Under the pieces are notes generated by a model. It made no database searches and was not told where the DNA came from. It was given only the letters and a program-made list of their open reading frames with translations. A stretch of 64,000 bases of DNA. Source: Hypomesus transpacificus. Its lineage: Eukaryota; Chordata; Actinopteri; Osmeriformes; Osmeridae. Numbering within the stretch: the first letter of the stretch is position 1; every line of letters starts with the position of its first letter. Of this stretch, positions 1 through 13,044 are shown in pieces. The position numbers and the translations under genes are program-made. The stretch covers positions 5,733,847 through 5,797,846 of the forward strand of contig NC_061062.1 in assembly GCF_021917145.1 (NCBI RefSeq). Direction: 5' to 3'.

Positions 1-227
1 TCATTTGAGTTCATTTGTAGTAAAAAAAAAAAGATGTACAGGTGCATTCTTGTTACTCTCAACTGTTAACTAGCAGATTAACCTAAAGCCTAGTCTTACT
101 TTCGATGAAAATACATCTTCAATCTATGATGACTAAACAGTAGTTCTTACAAACGATATATATAGTAAATCTATGTCATTCATACATATTTGACACATTC
201 TAACGTCAAACTCGTGTGTCCCTCCAG
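1..227 (+). other. NIN intron, 5' part of window
   Basis: AT-rich sequence ending in a splice acceptor (ccctccag) before the first recognisable NIN exon. I see no other coding or regulatory signal in it. Confidence 0.6.
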
Positions 228-3200
228 CCGTTTGACGAGGCCGGACGAAGGATGGCCGCACCCTCGGCCATGAGCAGCACCATCGGCACGCGGCTCTTCT
301 CCACCCTGGACGACGGGACGGGCTACACGACCGTGGACAACGTCTTGGATGCCTGGATGGAAGAGGGCATCGAGAACAGCCCTGAGATCCTACAGGTGAC
401 ACCTCTCCCACTGACCCTCTGTCTTAACCTGGGCCTCTTTGGTGGTTTCGAGGCGACTGTATTGTACGTCCGTGTGGCTGAGATGACTGTGCCCGTGTCT
501 GTTGGAGATGACCTGATCTCTGCTTGTGTGTGTGTGTTTGTGTTTGTCATGCAGGCCTTGGATTTTGACCTGGAGGGAAAACTGAGCCTCCGTGAGCTTA
601 CTGTTGCACTAGAGAACGAACTCCTCATCACCAAGAATGGGATTCACCAAGCGGCTCTCGCTAGCTTCAAAGCTGAAATCAGGCATCTTCTGTAAGTGTA
701 TAGACTATGTATATGGTACATTCAGATATATCTAAAGACGTAGATGGAGAGATATGAGTAGATAAATACATAAAGAGAGACATAGATAGAAATGGACGTG
801 GCATTTTTTGGGAATCCGCATTAGCTTTAATACACATCTCCAGTTTTAATGGACTTAATCCGTGTAATTGGCGTGTTGCTCAGGGAACGCGTGGACCGTG
901 AGCTCAGGGAGAAGGAGAAGATCCGTTCTGACCTGGAGAAAGCAGAGAAGCTCAAAACCCAGCTGGCCACTGAGGTGGACGAGCATCACTCTGCCATCGA
1001 GCGCATGAATGACCTAAATATCAGGTAACAAACTCCCCCCCTCTCTTTCCCTCATTCACTGTCTTTACTGTATCTCCAATATCTCTCGCTCTGACGATGA
1101 GTCTCTTAATATCAGTTCAGAAAAAGCTCTATTGATATGAAATACAAATATTGCCAGAGCAACAATACAATTAGAACAATATCAATGATAGTAATAAAGA
1201 GAGAAGGAAGAATGTTTTGAAATAGAGAAAAATTAAACAATCCAAATAAATTAAATGTTGTGTGTGTGTAGTGAAAGCTGTGTAATGAAGTGTGCGTGCG
1301 TGCGTGTAGTGAAGGCTGTGTAATGAAGGCTGTGTGTGTGTAGTGAAGGCTGTGTGTTTGTGTGTGTAATGAAGGCTGTGTGTGTGTGCATGTAATGAAG
1401 GCTCCCCCGTGTGTTTGCAGGAAGCTGGAGCAGGACCACAGGGAGAGGCTGGCGGCGGTGCGGTCCGAGTTGCTCAGGGAGATGGCTCAGGTGCAGCAGC
1501 AGGCGGGCCAGCAGCGCGAGGAGCTGGAGATCCAGATGGAGAAGATCAGGGAGGACGAGACCTTCCTGAGGGACCACCTCTCCATCACTGTCAAGGTGAC
1601 ACCAACATGGCGAGACGCTACGGCTCGTTGGGTTTCTGAATATTGGTCATAATAGTCATGTTTATTTAGCTGATGCTTTTAGTTCATGCAGTGTGTAGGA
1701 GGATTTGAACCTGCAATCTCTTGATCTGCAGTGAAATGCTCTACAACAAAGCTATGCCCATGCTGTAGGTAGTGATTGAATGTGTAGGATGTTCGGTGGG
1801 GTGATGGTGGGCTGTGTCTCTCAGGAGAACAGACGTCTTGAGATGGAGCTACTGGACAACACTGAGAAACTGGTGGAGGCGGAAAACCAGGTCAGCAAAC
1901 TTCAGAAGAACCTGGACAACATTCTCAAGGAAAAGGTAGAGTAAAAAAGCTCCAACAGAGAAAGCACCATTTTTTGTTGCACATCAAATCAAATGTGTTT
2001 GTATAGCCCTTTTTACACGCAAGCATGTCACAGAGGGCTTCACATACGCCCATAGAACTGACCCTCAACATCACATACATTTTTTGTTGTCAACTTCTGA
2101 TTATCTCTTGGTGTTTTTTCTGTAGTTTGGAGACTTGGATCCTGGCAGTGCAGAATTCTTCCTGCAGGAGGAGCGACTCCGACAGTTACGCAGCGGTTAT
2201 GAGGAGCAGTGCAGGGTAGGACACACACACCGTGGTCTTAGGAAACTGACATTGGCCTTGAGATTGTTTGCTAGTTCCAGCTAACTTCTGTCCTCCTGAG
2301 GACGTTTGTTTCTTGCAGTTCCACTTTAGTCTGGCTTTTTTGGAGGATGAGTCTCGTTGTTGTTTTGCAGGAGCTACAAGATCGCATCGATGAACTGCAG
2401 GCCCAACTCCAGGAGTTCCACAGCCTGGGCCGAGCCCCCCAGCTCTGCTCCAAGTCCTCCCTGCTGGACGAGTTGGAAAGCAAGAGCCCTGGCATGGAGT
2501 CAGACCCAGGTAACACCTCCAACACAGATGCCAGAGATTCATACTTCTACATTTTATTCATTTAGGTGACACTTTTATTCAATATATTTTTATTTTATAT
2601 TATATTATATAATTGTATACAAATATACTGCAAATAGGAAGTACAGCAGAAAATCAAGGATCAGCAGTGCATGGTTCTACCAGTACTTCAGTGTTCAGAG
2701 TCTAGGAACAGTATGTATTTACTGACCAAAATGTACATTCCAAATAAACTACAACTCAGCTACCAGTTGTGGGGAACATAAAAAATACTTGATCATGGTA
2801 GCTGATTAATGTATGGGGAACTCAAATTATATTCTACCATGCAATAGTAACATCTCAATTCCTCCACTACAGTCTTACAATAACGTCTCGATTACAGTAA
2901 TACATGTACGCCATTGGGAACAGCTAGCTAAGAAACACGAGGGACTTATCATTGTTGTTATAATGCTCATGATTGCGGTTTGATTGGTTGTCCAGGTATT
3001 GGCTCGGAGGAGGGCCAGCCTTTCAACATGAGTCTGGAGGCTGAGATGATGTTAGAGCAGCTAAAGGAGCAGCACCTTCAGGAAATTGAAAATCTACGCA
3101 CTCAACTTGAAAGCAAGGCACGTCCGCTTTCTAGTGTTTCAACGTGCTTCCTGAACACCTTCTCAAAAATATTCATTCATCCATCCCGCTGCGCTCATTT

Positions 3201-6200
3201 GTTAAAACCTCATCCTTTTTTGCAGATCATTGAATTTGAACAAAACGTGGAGGTGCAGAAGGCGGCCCACGAGGAACACAGAGAGGCCATTTCTCTCCAG
3301 TACCAAGAGGAGATCCAGGCCCTGAGGGAGGAGATGTCCAGCATCCAGAACCGAGCCCAGGAGCTCCAGAACCAGCTAGAGCAGGCAGAGCAGGAGCGGG
3401 CCAGCCTGGAGCTGAGGCAGGCTGGGGAGAGGGAGGAACTGGCCGACCAGCAGGATGAGGAGGTCGGTACCCTCAGACAGGAGCTACTGCAGGCCCACAC
3501 CCATGTCGCAGACCTGGAGGACCAGCTGAAGGCCTTGGAGGACCAGCATGCTGAGACGGAGCTGGGAATGGAGGCGGAGAAGGAAGAGCTGAGGAGGCTT
3601 AATGCGCTGGAGCTCCACAGGCTGGAAGAAGAGCATGAGCAGCTGGTCGAGGCCAGGCTGGAGGAGGAGAGGAAGCAGATGCAGGAGGAGAGAACCGAGG
3701 TCGAAAAGCAACTGTTAGAGGAGTGGAAACGGGAGAGCGAGGTTTTACGGCAGAGCCATGAAGAAACCATGAGGGCCAGAGTAGAGGAGCTGAGCGTTAT
3801 GTTCCAAGCAGAGCGCGAGGAGCTGGAGATGAGCCTGACGGAGGAGTGGGAGAGGAAGAGAGCCCAGCTGGACGAGCAGAGTAACGAGTCCCTGCAGGCG
3901 GTGCTGGAGGAGGAGATGCTGCGACTGGTCCGAGAACACGAGGAGCGGGAGAGCAGGCTCCGAGCGCAGTGGGACTCGGAGAGAGCCCAGCTTCGGGACG
4001 ACCAGGAGGCGTCTCTCCTCGCCAGGCTGGCGGAAGAACGGGAGAAGCTCCAGCAGCAGCACGAGCAGAGGGAGGAGAAGCTGGTGGAGGATTGGAAGAG
4101 GGAGAGGATGCAGCTGGAGGGGGACTACGAGGGGATGATCCTGGAAAGGGTGAACGAGGAGAAGGAGAAACTCGAGGCGGAGAAGGAGGAGCTGGAGAAG
4201 CGGCTGGTGAGGCTGATGGAGGAGGAGAAGACCCGCCTGGAAGAGAGCCAAAGGGAGGCTGTGCAGGAACTGTGCACCAGGCACAAGGACGAGAGGGAGC
4301 AGCTTAGCAGCCTACTGGACAAGCTCCGAGACGACATCAGTGAAGAGAGGTAAGATTTGTCTTTAAGGGCTGGGGTTGGTATTTTGGGATGTAATCACGT
4401 CCAAGATGAATGATCTGTCCATGCAACAGGTGAGAGTGAGACTTTTGTATGTTTGAAATGTGGGCACTTTGGGGCATAACTGTCATTGATTAACCATGTG
4501 CAGGAAAGAACTGGAGAGCCACTTTTCCCAACGAATCAAGGAGGTTGAGAATCGGTTCTCAGGTGACCAGGACGCAGTTTCAGAGCAATTCCAGACTGAC
4601 GTAGCTAACCTGGAGCAGCACTATCACAATGAACTGAAGGCCCTGTCAGATAGGCACGCTGAGCAGAAATTCAAATGGGAGCTGGAGGTGGAGAAGGCCA
4701 TACAAGAGGCTGAGGAGCAGAGAAGCATGCTGCAGGAGTCCATGAAGAAAGAGCGGGAGTTCCTCCACCAGGAGTGGGAAAAGGAGCAAGAACAGCTGCA
4801 GAGCGCTCACAAGGCGGAAATAGACGAGCTGATGGAAAAGAACCTGGAGCTCCAGAGAGACCTGGAGAGTTCCGTTAGCTCAGCTCAGACTAAAGAGATT
4901 GAGCTGAGTAGAAAGCTGAATGAACTTCACAACAGACTGGAGGAGAACCTTGAGACCAAAGATGAGCTTCTAGCTCAGTCTGAGAATAGGGCGCAAGAAA
5001 TTGAACTTCTGCTGAACCAGGCAATTGAGGATTTTAAGCAGGAGAAGGCTGAACTTCAAAGCTGCCTGTCTGAACTTGAGGCCAAGTACACAGAGGCGCT
5101 TTTGTTGTCTGAGAAGCATCTTGAGGAAAGGAGTGAGCTAATGTCAAACTGTGATGAGCTTAAGGCCAGGGTAGATGAGCTAGACGGGCTACTTAAACAT
5201 TCAACAGTGGACTTTGACCTTGAGAGACAGGAGTTGCAGGATAATATCTCTGATCTTGAAGTTAGGCTTCAGGAAAAACTTACCTCCTGTGAGATACAAG
5301 AAAATGAGAAAGTTGAGCTCATTTCAGAAAGGGATCAGCTCAGTATCAGAATTCAGAAGATCCAGGCAGAGCTCGATAAACTTCTGGAATCCGCAAATAG
5401 GAATGGAAAAGTGGGAGGCTCAAATGAAGACTCCCCCGAAGGGGAAGAACTTCCAGACGGATCACTGGATACCTGTCCCTATGAAGAACAGGAGCCATGT
5501 TCACAACAAACTGAAACTAAAGAGGTTGTCGATAATGAAACACCTGTGGAGCATGGCGATGAGGTAGAGATCCTTACGGAATCCCCTCCTGACATGGAGT
5601 CTTGTGATCCGGATGTGACCGTTGCTTCAGAGGACCTCCCAATCCCTGTGGAGGAGTCTGCCATCTTTGACGAACAAGCACAGGATGACGATTTAGAGAT
5701 GATAACCGAGTCCCCTGACGAATGTTCTGAGAACATCCTTACCTCTTATGAGGTGGTGGACAAAGAATTTCCTGAAGTTGCCGACCAAGAGGAGACAAAG
5801 GCTGTCGGGGATATTGAACCAAATAATGCTGAGGAAGAGGTGGTTGATGAACCTTCTGAGGACGTGGAGGTTTGTCCCGAAAACGTAACTGCCAGTGTTG
5901 AGGCGTGCGACGATGTCAGTCCCGTTCCAGAAGATGGACACGTCTCCATGGAGGATCACAGTCCAGCTGAAGAAGAGATTGAGGAAGACTCTTGTCCTAA
6001 GAATGTGGTTATAGCTGATGATATCCCCAAATCCTCAGTTGAAGAGGAGAATCCTGAATACGGTGTTGATGAAGGCCAAGATAAAGGTTCCTCAGAGATG
6101 CCGTGCCATGGTAAAGTGGAGCACTGTTCTCCGGAGGGCCCTGAAAACAATGACTTAGTTGAAGTTGATTGTGGTGAAGATGGCCTGTGTGAATCATATA

Positions 6201-9200
6201 CTGTGGAGGCAGTACCACAAGATACCCAAGATGAGAAGAATGAGAGCCTGTCACTGTGTTTGGAGGGGTGGCAGTGTCAGGAGTCTGTGGTGGAAACCAC
6301 ATACCCAGAGGAAATCGAGGACCCTGACTATGGTGCTAAACAGGAATGCATCCCAGAAGGCTCTCACAGTCCCGAGCAGGAGCTGGTTACCGAGCAACCG
6401 CAGGAGTACGGGGAGGAAGCGGATGAGCAGGATGGCCGTATCTACAATGGTGCGGATCAAGAGGGTCGATCTGAAAATCTGGCCTCCATCGCTGAGCTCC
6501 AGTTCCAGTATAGCATTGCAACAGAGGAGAACCTTGTCCTACAGCATAAAGTTGCCCTGCTTCAGGAGAAGACGGACACTCTTGAAAGTCTCTTGGTGGA
6601 CAGCACTGAGAAGATAGCGGCAGGCAGGCTGGCATTTGAGGAAAACTGCAGCCTGAAAGACAAAATGCTGATGTTGATGGAGGAGGCGGAGGACATGGTA
6701 ACTAAGTCGGAGGAGTTGACAGACCTCCAGATCAGATACGAGGAGTGCATTTGTGAAAACGCCAAGCTAGGGGAACAGAACTGTAAGCTGGAGAAAAGGA
6801 TTTTGGGCCTCGAGAATAAAATGCACATCATCCAAGACTTCCAGGATCAGCAGGTGGCGCTGGTGGATGAAATCACCAGGATGAGGGAGGAGAACTGCAA
6901 GCTGATGGCGCTGGTCAGTGAGTTGGAGAGGCAGGACGAGCTCCTCCTGACCATCCAGCAGGAAGCAGACACTGCAGAGGAAGCCCCGGAGGAGACCTTC
7001 CTGGACCTCAACTCCCAGCTTGAGGCCAAGATCCAGGCCGTGTCTGACCTGGAGGACTGCTGTTCGGAGTTTGAGAAGCAGAATGGCAAACTCCGCAAGG
7101 CCCTCACCGACCTACAGGACAAGTCTCTGATGATACACGAGAGGATGAAGGCCCATAGGTAACTCGGAGGAGACGTAGGATCCCACCCCTCTGTGCCGTC
7201 CTCCCTGCAGTCGTGCTTGGCTTCCTAACCTTGTAGCACCAGAAGTAGCTGTGTGTCCACTGTGGCTCGGAGATGCCGTAACTTGCATGTAAAGCAACAG
7301 ATTTCTAGCCTTGGTGTCTGTGCTGCCATCCACCCCTGTACCCATAGATAACCCTTGTGAGACAAAGTAGCTGGCGCTGTCAATGTGAGAAATGTATGGT
7401 TGTCTGATTGTTTGTGGAGTAGAGAGCCTTTGCCTTCGATGAACATTGCTTCAACCGTATGAACTTTATCACATTTACAGAAGTCATAACAGAGCATACT
7501 GAAATTCTGAGTAAGTTAGTTGTTTTGCTGTGAAAGAAGCTTGTGTTGGTAGATTCTAGTTTGACTTGACATTTTCTGCATTTTTCCTTTGTGGGTTGTG
7601 TAGGAGTGAGGCCAGCCGTCTGGCAGAGGAGAACCTTGTGCTCAGACACAAGATTTCCGCATTGAAGGAGGAGGACCTAAGGGAAAGCCAGGAAGAGATG
7701 CTGTAAGCAGCACAATCATTTATAAAATGAGATTTCTTCTAATTTTTATACTGCATTGACACATGTCCCAAACTTATTTTGGCTTAGCTTGAAACTGGAG
7801 CACTTCAGGAAGGAAAAGACTGTAGCTCAGAAGTTGGCTGACAACTACAAGAGACAGGTAAGATAGATGTGCTCAGCTCAGTTAATCAAATGTTTTTTTT
7901 TTTTTTCAAACTGAACACCCAATATCGGTTTCAAGGCCAAACCACTGGCTTTAAAATCCTTACAGTGTAGTGATAACCTGTGCAAATGCTCCAATCCTCC
8001 CCTTCAGATCTCAGAACTGCGCCTCAGAAGCCAACAGCTGGAGGATGAAAACGGTTTCCTGGCTCAGAAGAACACGGAGAACGCCCGAGGCGTGGAAGAG
8101 CTTGGCCAGCAGCTTGAAGCACTTCTCAGACAGAAGGAGAAGAAGGAGGCCGTCAAGGAGCAGCACAACTTGTCTACTGAGGAGAGGACCAAGGTGAGGC
8201 ATCTGGGAAGTTTAAAAAAAACGGTCTCCGGTAGGCCTTTTAAATGTTGTGGTTGATGACGTGTAGCTAATTAGTGGTTGTTCTGTGTTAGATGGCAGTT
8301 TGTGTGTCTGCCTTGGAGGTAGAGTTGACCAAGGCTCTGGAAGGTTCTGCTCTGCTGGAGGAGGGCAAGGCCCAGCTCTCCCAGCAACTTTCATCCCTTA
8401 GAGAGAAGGTGAGATGTGGGCTTAGAACTACAACACAGGCCTTCCAGGTTTGAACATTAAAAAAATAAATAAAAAGAAGACATCCAGTGCATAAAAAGAT
8501 TCTATGAATAATTTCTTGTTTAGTGTAATTATTTAGCAGATGCTTTTATCCAAAGTGTCGAATCAAGGATCAGAATTAATAACAATATTTGAGCTTTTAG
8601 AGCCAAGGAACGGTCCGTATTTCAACCAGGCACAGTGCAACAATAACATCATCTCGACTACAATATTATAGAACTCTGAACCGTGTGCGTGAATTCTGCT
8701 GGTAGTGCAGAGGTACTGTGTCATTTTTGCGTAAATCTAACATCTCAGTCTGTGTGCATCTCAGGTGGAGCCTTTGGAGAGTCAGCTGTCACAGCTGTTG
8801 CAAGAGCGCCAGTCAGCGGACAAGCAGACCCAAAGTCTGCGGTCTCAGCTGGCCAAGGCTCAAGAGCGGGTAAGGCGTTTGAACAACTTTTCAGCGAATG
8901 TTGTTATTTGGTGTTTTCAGAATTCTCAATGAAGTAGTAAGTTACTCAACTGCAAGGTACCCTCGTAGTTCCAGGCACTGGATGAAACTCTCCAGGCTGT
9001 CAACCTCCAAAGTGCCCGCCTCAAGTCAGACCTCCGTGTCAGCCAGCAGGAGAAAGATGCCCTCAAACAGGAAGTGATTTCACTGCATAAACAGCTGCAG
9101 AACGCCAACGACAAAGTAAGACGTTAATATGTTTTTCCCAAGCCTTTTCGATAGAAAAGTTCCAATCTGTCTGGGGTCTCTCAACTTGGACTTCTTCATC

Positions 9201-12200
9201 CTGCTCCGCCTGACCTCAGAACCAGGTTCTGGAGATTGTTCTGCACTCCAGTGGGTTCCAGAGCCAGCACAAGAAGCTGTACCGGGACGAGCTGGCACGG
9301 CTGGTGGAGCAGGAGCAGGAGTTGGTGAGGAAGGAGAACGACAGGCTTCAGATGGAGGTCCACAACACCAAGGGGGATCTCCTGCTCTCCAGGGAAAAGG
9401 TTATTTTCAGTTGTTCCTGACTGTATTTTCGTTTCATTTGGGGGTTTAAAATCTTTTGACCTGATCATAGCCTAATTAAATGTTTTACTACATTCAGTGT
9501 GTGATATTGGATTCATTTATTTGTAGTATATTGTAAAACAGAACCTCAATCACAACAGACCAGCCATCAATAAATAACGTTAAAATGGGGAATAGAAGTA
9601 CCATAAACCATGGCAACTAATCTGTGACATAACATGCTCGTCTACTGCTGGGAGTAAACACGCCCTGTAAATAACTTTCAATTTCACCCGACTCGTGTCT
9701 TCTATCTCAGATCCGCCAGCTGGAGGCCCAGGCTCTGTCCCTGAAGCAGCAGAAGCAGCAGGGCCAGTCCAGCCTGGCCCGGGCCCTGGAGCAGGACAAG
9801 GTGTCCCTGAGGCGGGAGCTGGAGAGCCTGCAGAAGGAGCTGGTGGCGGTGAGGAGCAGGAGCTGCGAGGAGGGTGCCGAGGTGCCCAGGGAGCTGGAGA
9901 TGCTTCGCCAGGAGAACGAGGGGCTGAAGACCCAGATGTCCCGTCTACACTCCCAGCTCATAGAGGTGACTGATCTGTTGTGGGCCTCTGATCAATCATC
10001 CCCCTTTCCCTTGATGCTTTTCCTGTTTGTCATGTTTGTAATACCGTCCTTCCTCACCCTCTCTGTCTCGCTTTTCTCTCTTCCTCTGTCCTCACCCTCT
10101 TTCCTCCTCCTCTTTCCTCCTCCTCTCTCCTAACCCCGTCTCCTCCCGTGTCTCCAGACACTGCAGGCCCAGCTTGGTGGACTGCTCCCGCCTTCCCCTC
10201 GCCGGTTGCCGGGGGAACGGAGAGGGCCTCATCGTGGCGAGGATCCTAACCACCCGGAGAACATGCCGGTAAGAGGGCAGCGCAATCATCTAATCGTACA
10301 CATCGTCTTACACCTCCTTTCCATCTCTCTTCTGCACTCTGACTCTTGAGTGCAGTTGGCTCACAGGCCTAAACTCACTGCACTCACTTTGCTGAGGAGA
10401 ATCAACACTTCCCTTCTCAAATCATTTGAAGCATTTGTCACAAAATCTCCTTTGTCATTTCCATCCTCACAATTCTTGATTTGGCCCCGGATTTGGGGCT
10501 CTCACAACCTGGTTTCATCACTCTGTTCCCAGCTCATGTCCTCTGTGTGTAGAGTGTGTGTACTTTCTGGGTCCGGTGTTTAGACTGTGGTTTCTGTGTG
10601 CTGTGCTCTCGTGATCCGGAGCTCACTGTCATGAGGCTTGTCATTCTCCACATTGGTGTTCTGGTTGTGGTGCTGTGTGTTCTCCGTGTTTGTCTTATCA
10701 CGAGGAAGAACCGCCCTCTTCTTGCTAGAGAGAAATAGTCTAAAACCTCTCTAGAAACGGCTCAGTCACCTAGAATGGGCTCAATCTAAAACCCACACTT
10801 GCAGTAGTAGTTGACTGTTCTGGCTGAAGTGTGAAGCTACAATACACTCATTTTACTAAATTGACAGGATCCAGTTTTGACGTTTATTATTCAGCTGGAA
10901 CTGTCGTTTTCACCGGGGTATTTGAACCCCCCGACGCCCGTGAGCCACGTTAAGGGGCTCCAGGGTTAGAGGAGGGTTGAGCCCTGGTGAAGAGTACTCC
11001 CTTCTCTCTGCAGGAGGCCATGCCAGAGCAGCGTTCCGCTCACGCTGACAGCTACAGGAGGATCGGAGGATTGTGACCCCCCGTTTCTCACCCCACAGTC
11101 CCCTCCTCTAACCCCGTCCCCCATACAGCACGCGTCTCCACCGCCGAGTCGGCTCGGAGGGTCTCGGGAGTACGTCCTCCCTCTGTCAAACCTCACGGGA
11201 GCAGAAGGGACGTCTATGTACGACGTGTCGAATCTGCTCAGTGGAATTGTATCGTCCAACCACTAGGTGGCAGGAGATGTGAACTTCTGTTATCGTCATC
11301 CCAAAGGGATATGAGTACCTTCAGGTCCACACTGTATGAGGGATTTGAGTGAATTGTGAAAAAGTTACGAATACTGATTACAGGGAATGTTTGTGATATA
11401 ATGCTTTGGACAACAAAATGTAATTTCTTAGCACTGATCATGCGTACCCTTGTACATTGGTCCACATGCTGAAGAGAGAAGGACGATGAAATGTAACAAG
11501 ATGGGACAATACTGTTTTTACTCCTATTTATAACACTGGACCTGAAATATCCTCCGCTAGCGAGTTTTAGAATGATTGTTAATGTTTTTGTCTGAATTTC
11601 AATGCTGTCCTGTCATTGTTGGATCAAATGTATTTGTTTCATACCAGCAATGTGGTTTGTTGTGTGGAATCTGTCCAATTTGCACTGTTGGCATACAATA
11701 GGATGTGTGCCACTTTTGTTATGTCAATATACCTCTTGAGGCCCTTAAGTCAACCAAAGTATTTATCTTGTTGGAGTCTTCCTGTGTAGACAGGGTAATG
11801 TGTTATGGATGTGTGCAACACTTTGCTATAATGCAATAGATTTAGCTGCATCATGTGCTTTAGACCATTTCATTTTTAATGAAGATCTGTTAGGTTAAGA
11901 TGTATTCAACAGTATTTCCCACTATCTTCTATATAGCTGTTGGTAATTATCTGAGCAGTTAGGACACCTACAACAAATTCTTGGAAGTAGTGTCAGTTTA
12001 CTTTGTTTTGTGTTAGTGAGGGTTAGAAAGGTTAGTGTGGGTTTACTGTAGAGCACTAATAATTAGCCAGCCAGCCTCATATCTTTAGATGTGTTGCTTT
12101 AAATTGCACGGTGTGCCGTTTGTTTGTTTTCATTATTTTGTTAGAACTGTCTGACGCCAATTTATTTATACACTTAAATTATGATTTATGTATGATTTGT

Positions 12201-13044
12201 TTGTAGCCATTTATTTAAGTTTCTTAATCATTGACTATTACAGTTTTATACTAAATTATTTATATTTATTTATTAGCAGCATTTGGATGTCATCTGTTTT
12301 GCTAGAATATATTTTAATGAAAACCCCATATCAAATAAAGCATCTTGTTAAACTTGAGTTCGGTGCTTTATTGCCTTGATTATATCCATGTGGACACACA
12401 GATCTATTTAATATTGTATTTGTACCATTTAACTAATGCCAGGTGAGAGTGTGTGGTGTTTCCTGAGAGACTCTGCCCTTCAAGTAGGGAAAAGGAGCAC
12501 TGCTATTTTTTACATTTACAATTGTGATATTTTTCCTTTCCCTTTCAATAAAAGTGGCCTGTTTGTGTTTCCCCAGGATGAGAGGGAGAGCATGATGATA
12601 AGGATGGAGGAGCGCATGAGGGAGATCGAGCTGTCGCTGCACAACGTCAAACTGCTGCTGAAGGAGAAGGTGTATCAGCTAAAGGAACAGGTATGCAGAC
12701 CTGTCTACGTTACTGGGCTCATCTTCTGGGTGACAAAAATTGGCTCTGAAAATAATCAAGCATTTCTGTACCTTTACTCTTTGACTGATATCAAAGTTGT
12801 AATGGCTGGTCTACTTTTGCCTGTTCAGCTGCACAGGAATGGCAAATCTGACGTGTTAATTAAGGACCTGTACGTGGAGAATGCCAAGCTGCTGAAAGCT
12901 CTGGAGATGACAGAACAGCACCAGAAAATAACTGATAAAAAAAACTACCTGCTGGAAGAGAAGATCTCCAGCCTCAACAAGATAGTCAGGGACTTGAATC
13001 CAGCCTCGCTGACCCCAGTTCCCTTTCACTTTACCTGCTCCTAG
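228..13044 (+). CDS. NIN: Ninein, centrosomal coiled-coil protein (5' end outside window)
   Basis: Ninein anchors microtubule minus ends at the mother-centriole subdistal appendages. Exons I can phase: 228-395, 555-691, 884-1024, 1421-1595, 1825-1935, 2126-2215, 2371-2509, 2996-3117, 3226-4349, 4504-7158, 7604-7702, 7788-7857, 8008-8193, 8292-8408, 8765-8869, 8975-9115, 9220-9399, 9711-9965, 10158-10268, 12577-12690, 12829-13044 (stop). They join in frame to 2151 residues. The first exons match the N-terminal part of ninein just after the EF-hand region (motifs such as NGIHQAALASFKAEIRHLL). The rest is mostly E/K/Q-rich coiled coil, ending in the conserved VKDLYVENA-like and KKNYLLEEKI-like C-terminus. 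The giant 2655-nt exon matches the giant exon of human NIN but includes an acidic, Pro-containing stretch. All introns are GT-AG except 3118-3225 (GC-AG). Upstream exons for roughly the first 160 residues lie before the window. Identity is sure; a few splice edges are inferred. Confidence 0.93.
1640..1760 (-). mobile_element. tRNA-Cys-like SINE copy
   Basis: Reverse complement reads catagctttgttgtagagca, then tttcactgcagatcaagaga and ttgcaggttcaaatcctcc. This matches the A box, GCA anticodon arm and B box of tRNA-Cys with several changes. It continues into aaaagcatcagctaaataaa, the tail shared by other repeats here. It lies in a NIN intron. Confidence 0.6.
1984..2070 (+). repeat. Interspersed repeat (copy 1 of pair)
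   Basis: About 85 bp nearly identical to the reverse complement of 40105-40192, including a shared segment tttttacacgcaagcatgtc. It lies in a NIN intron. Confidence 0.8.
4504..7158 (+). CDS. NIN: NIN giant internal exon with acidic linker
   Basis: A single 2655-nt exon, 885 codons, phase 2 in and phase 2 out, with no internal stop. Positions about 4504-5390 and 6480-7158 encode heptad-like coiled coil (repeated ELE, EEL and LEE patterns). Between them, about 5400-6480, lies roughly 360 residues rich in Asp, Glu, Pro, Ser and Val with few Lys or Leu, unlikely to be coiled coil. Motifs of the type TESPxxxxS recur there. Mammalian ninein also has a very large exon at this place, so the exon is expected. 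The acidic linker is the part I cannot match to a remembered mammalian sequence. Confidence 0.85.
8525..8690. repeat. Interspersed repeat with fish SINE-type tail
   Basis: Contains tttagcagatgcttttatcc near 8533 and then a body with gagccaaggaacggtccgta and a cacagtgcaacaataacatc-type segment. Similar pieces recur at about 2640-2910, 37540-37720 and 59198-59360, so it is a dispersed family. Confidence 0.5.
11014..12339 (+). other. NIN: Alternative NIN terminal exon with its own 3' UTR
   Basis: An acceptor (ctctctgcag, ending at 11013) is followed in phase 0 by 20 codons and a TGA at 11074-11076. After about 1.25 kb of AT-rich sequence without coding signal comes an AATAAA at 12334-12339. Splicing exon 10158-10268 to this acceptor instead of the exon at 12577 would give a ninein lacking the conserved C-terminal 109 residues encoded by the last two exons and carrying a short 20-residue tail. 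Mammalian ninein is known to have C-terminal splice isoforms, so this is plausible. It has not been shown by transcript data here. Confidence 0.6.
12334..12339 (+). terminator. Polyadenylation signal AATAAA (short NIN isoform)
   Basis: Canonical AATAAA followed by a T/G-rich stretch (cttgttaaacttgagttcggtgcttt), placed at the end of the candidate alternative last exon. Confidence 0.55.

Noticed and set aside
3210..4337. Long minus-strand open frames rich in Ser/Leu opposite the NIN coiled coil
   Set aside because: They are shadows of the Glu/Lys/Gln-rich plus-strand coding sequence, lack splice logic and resemble no family.
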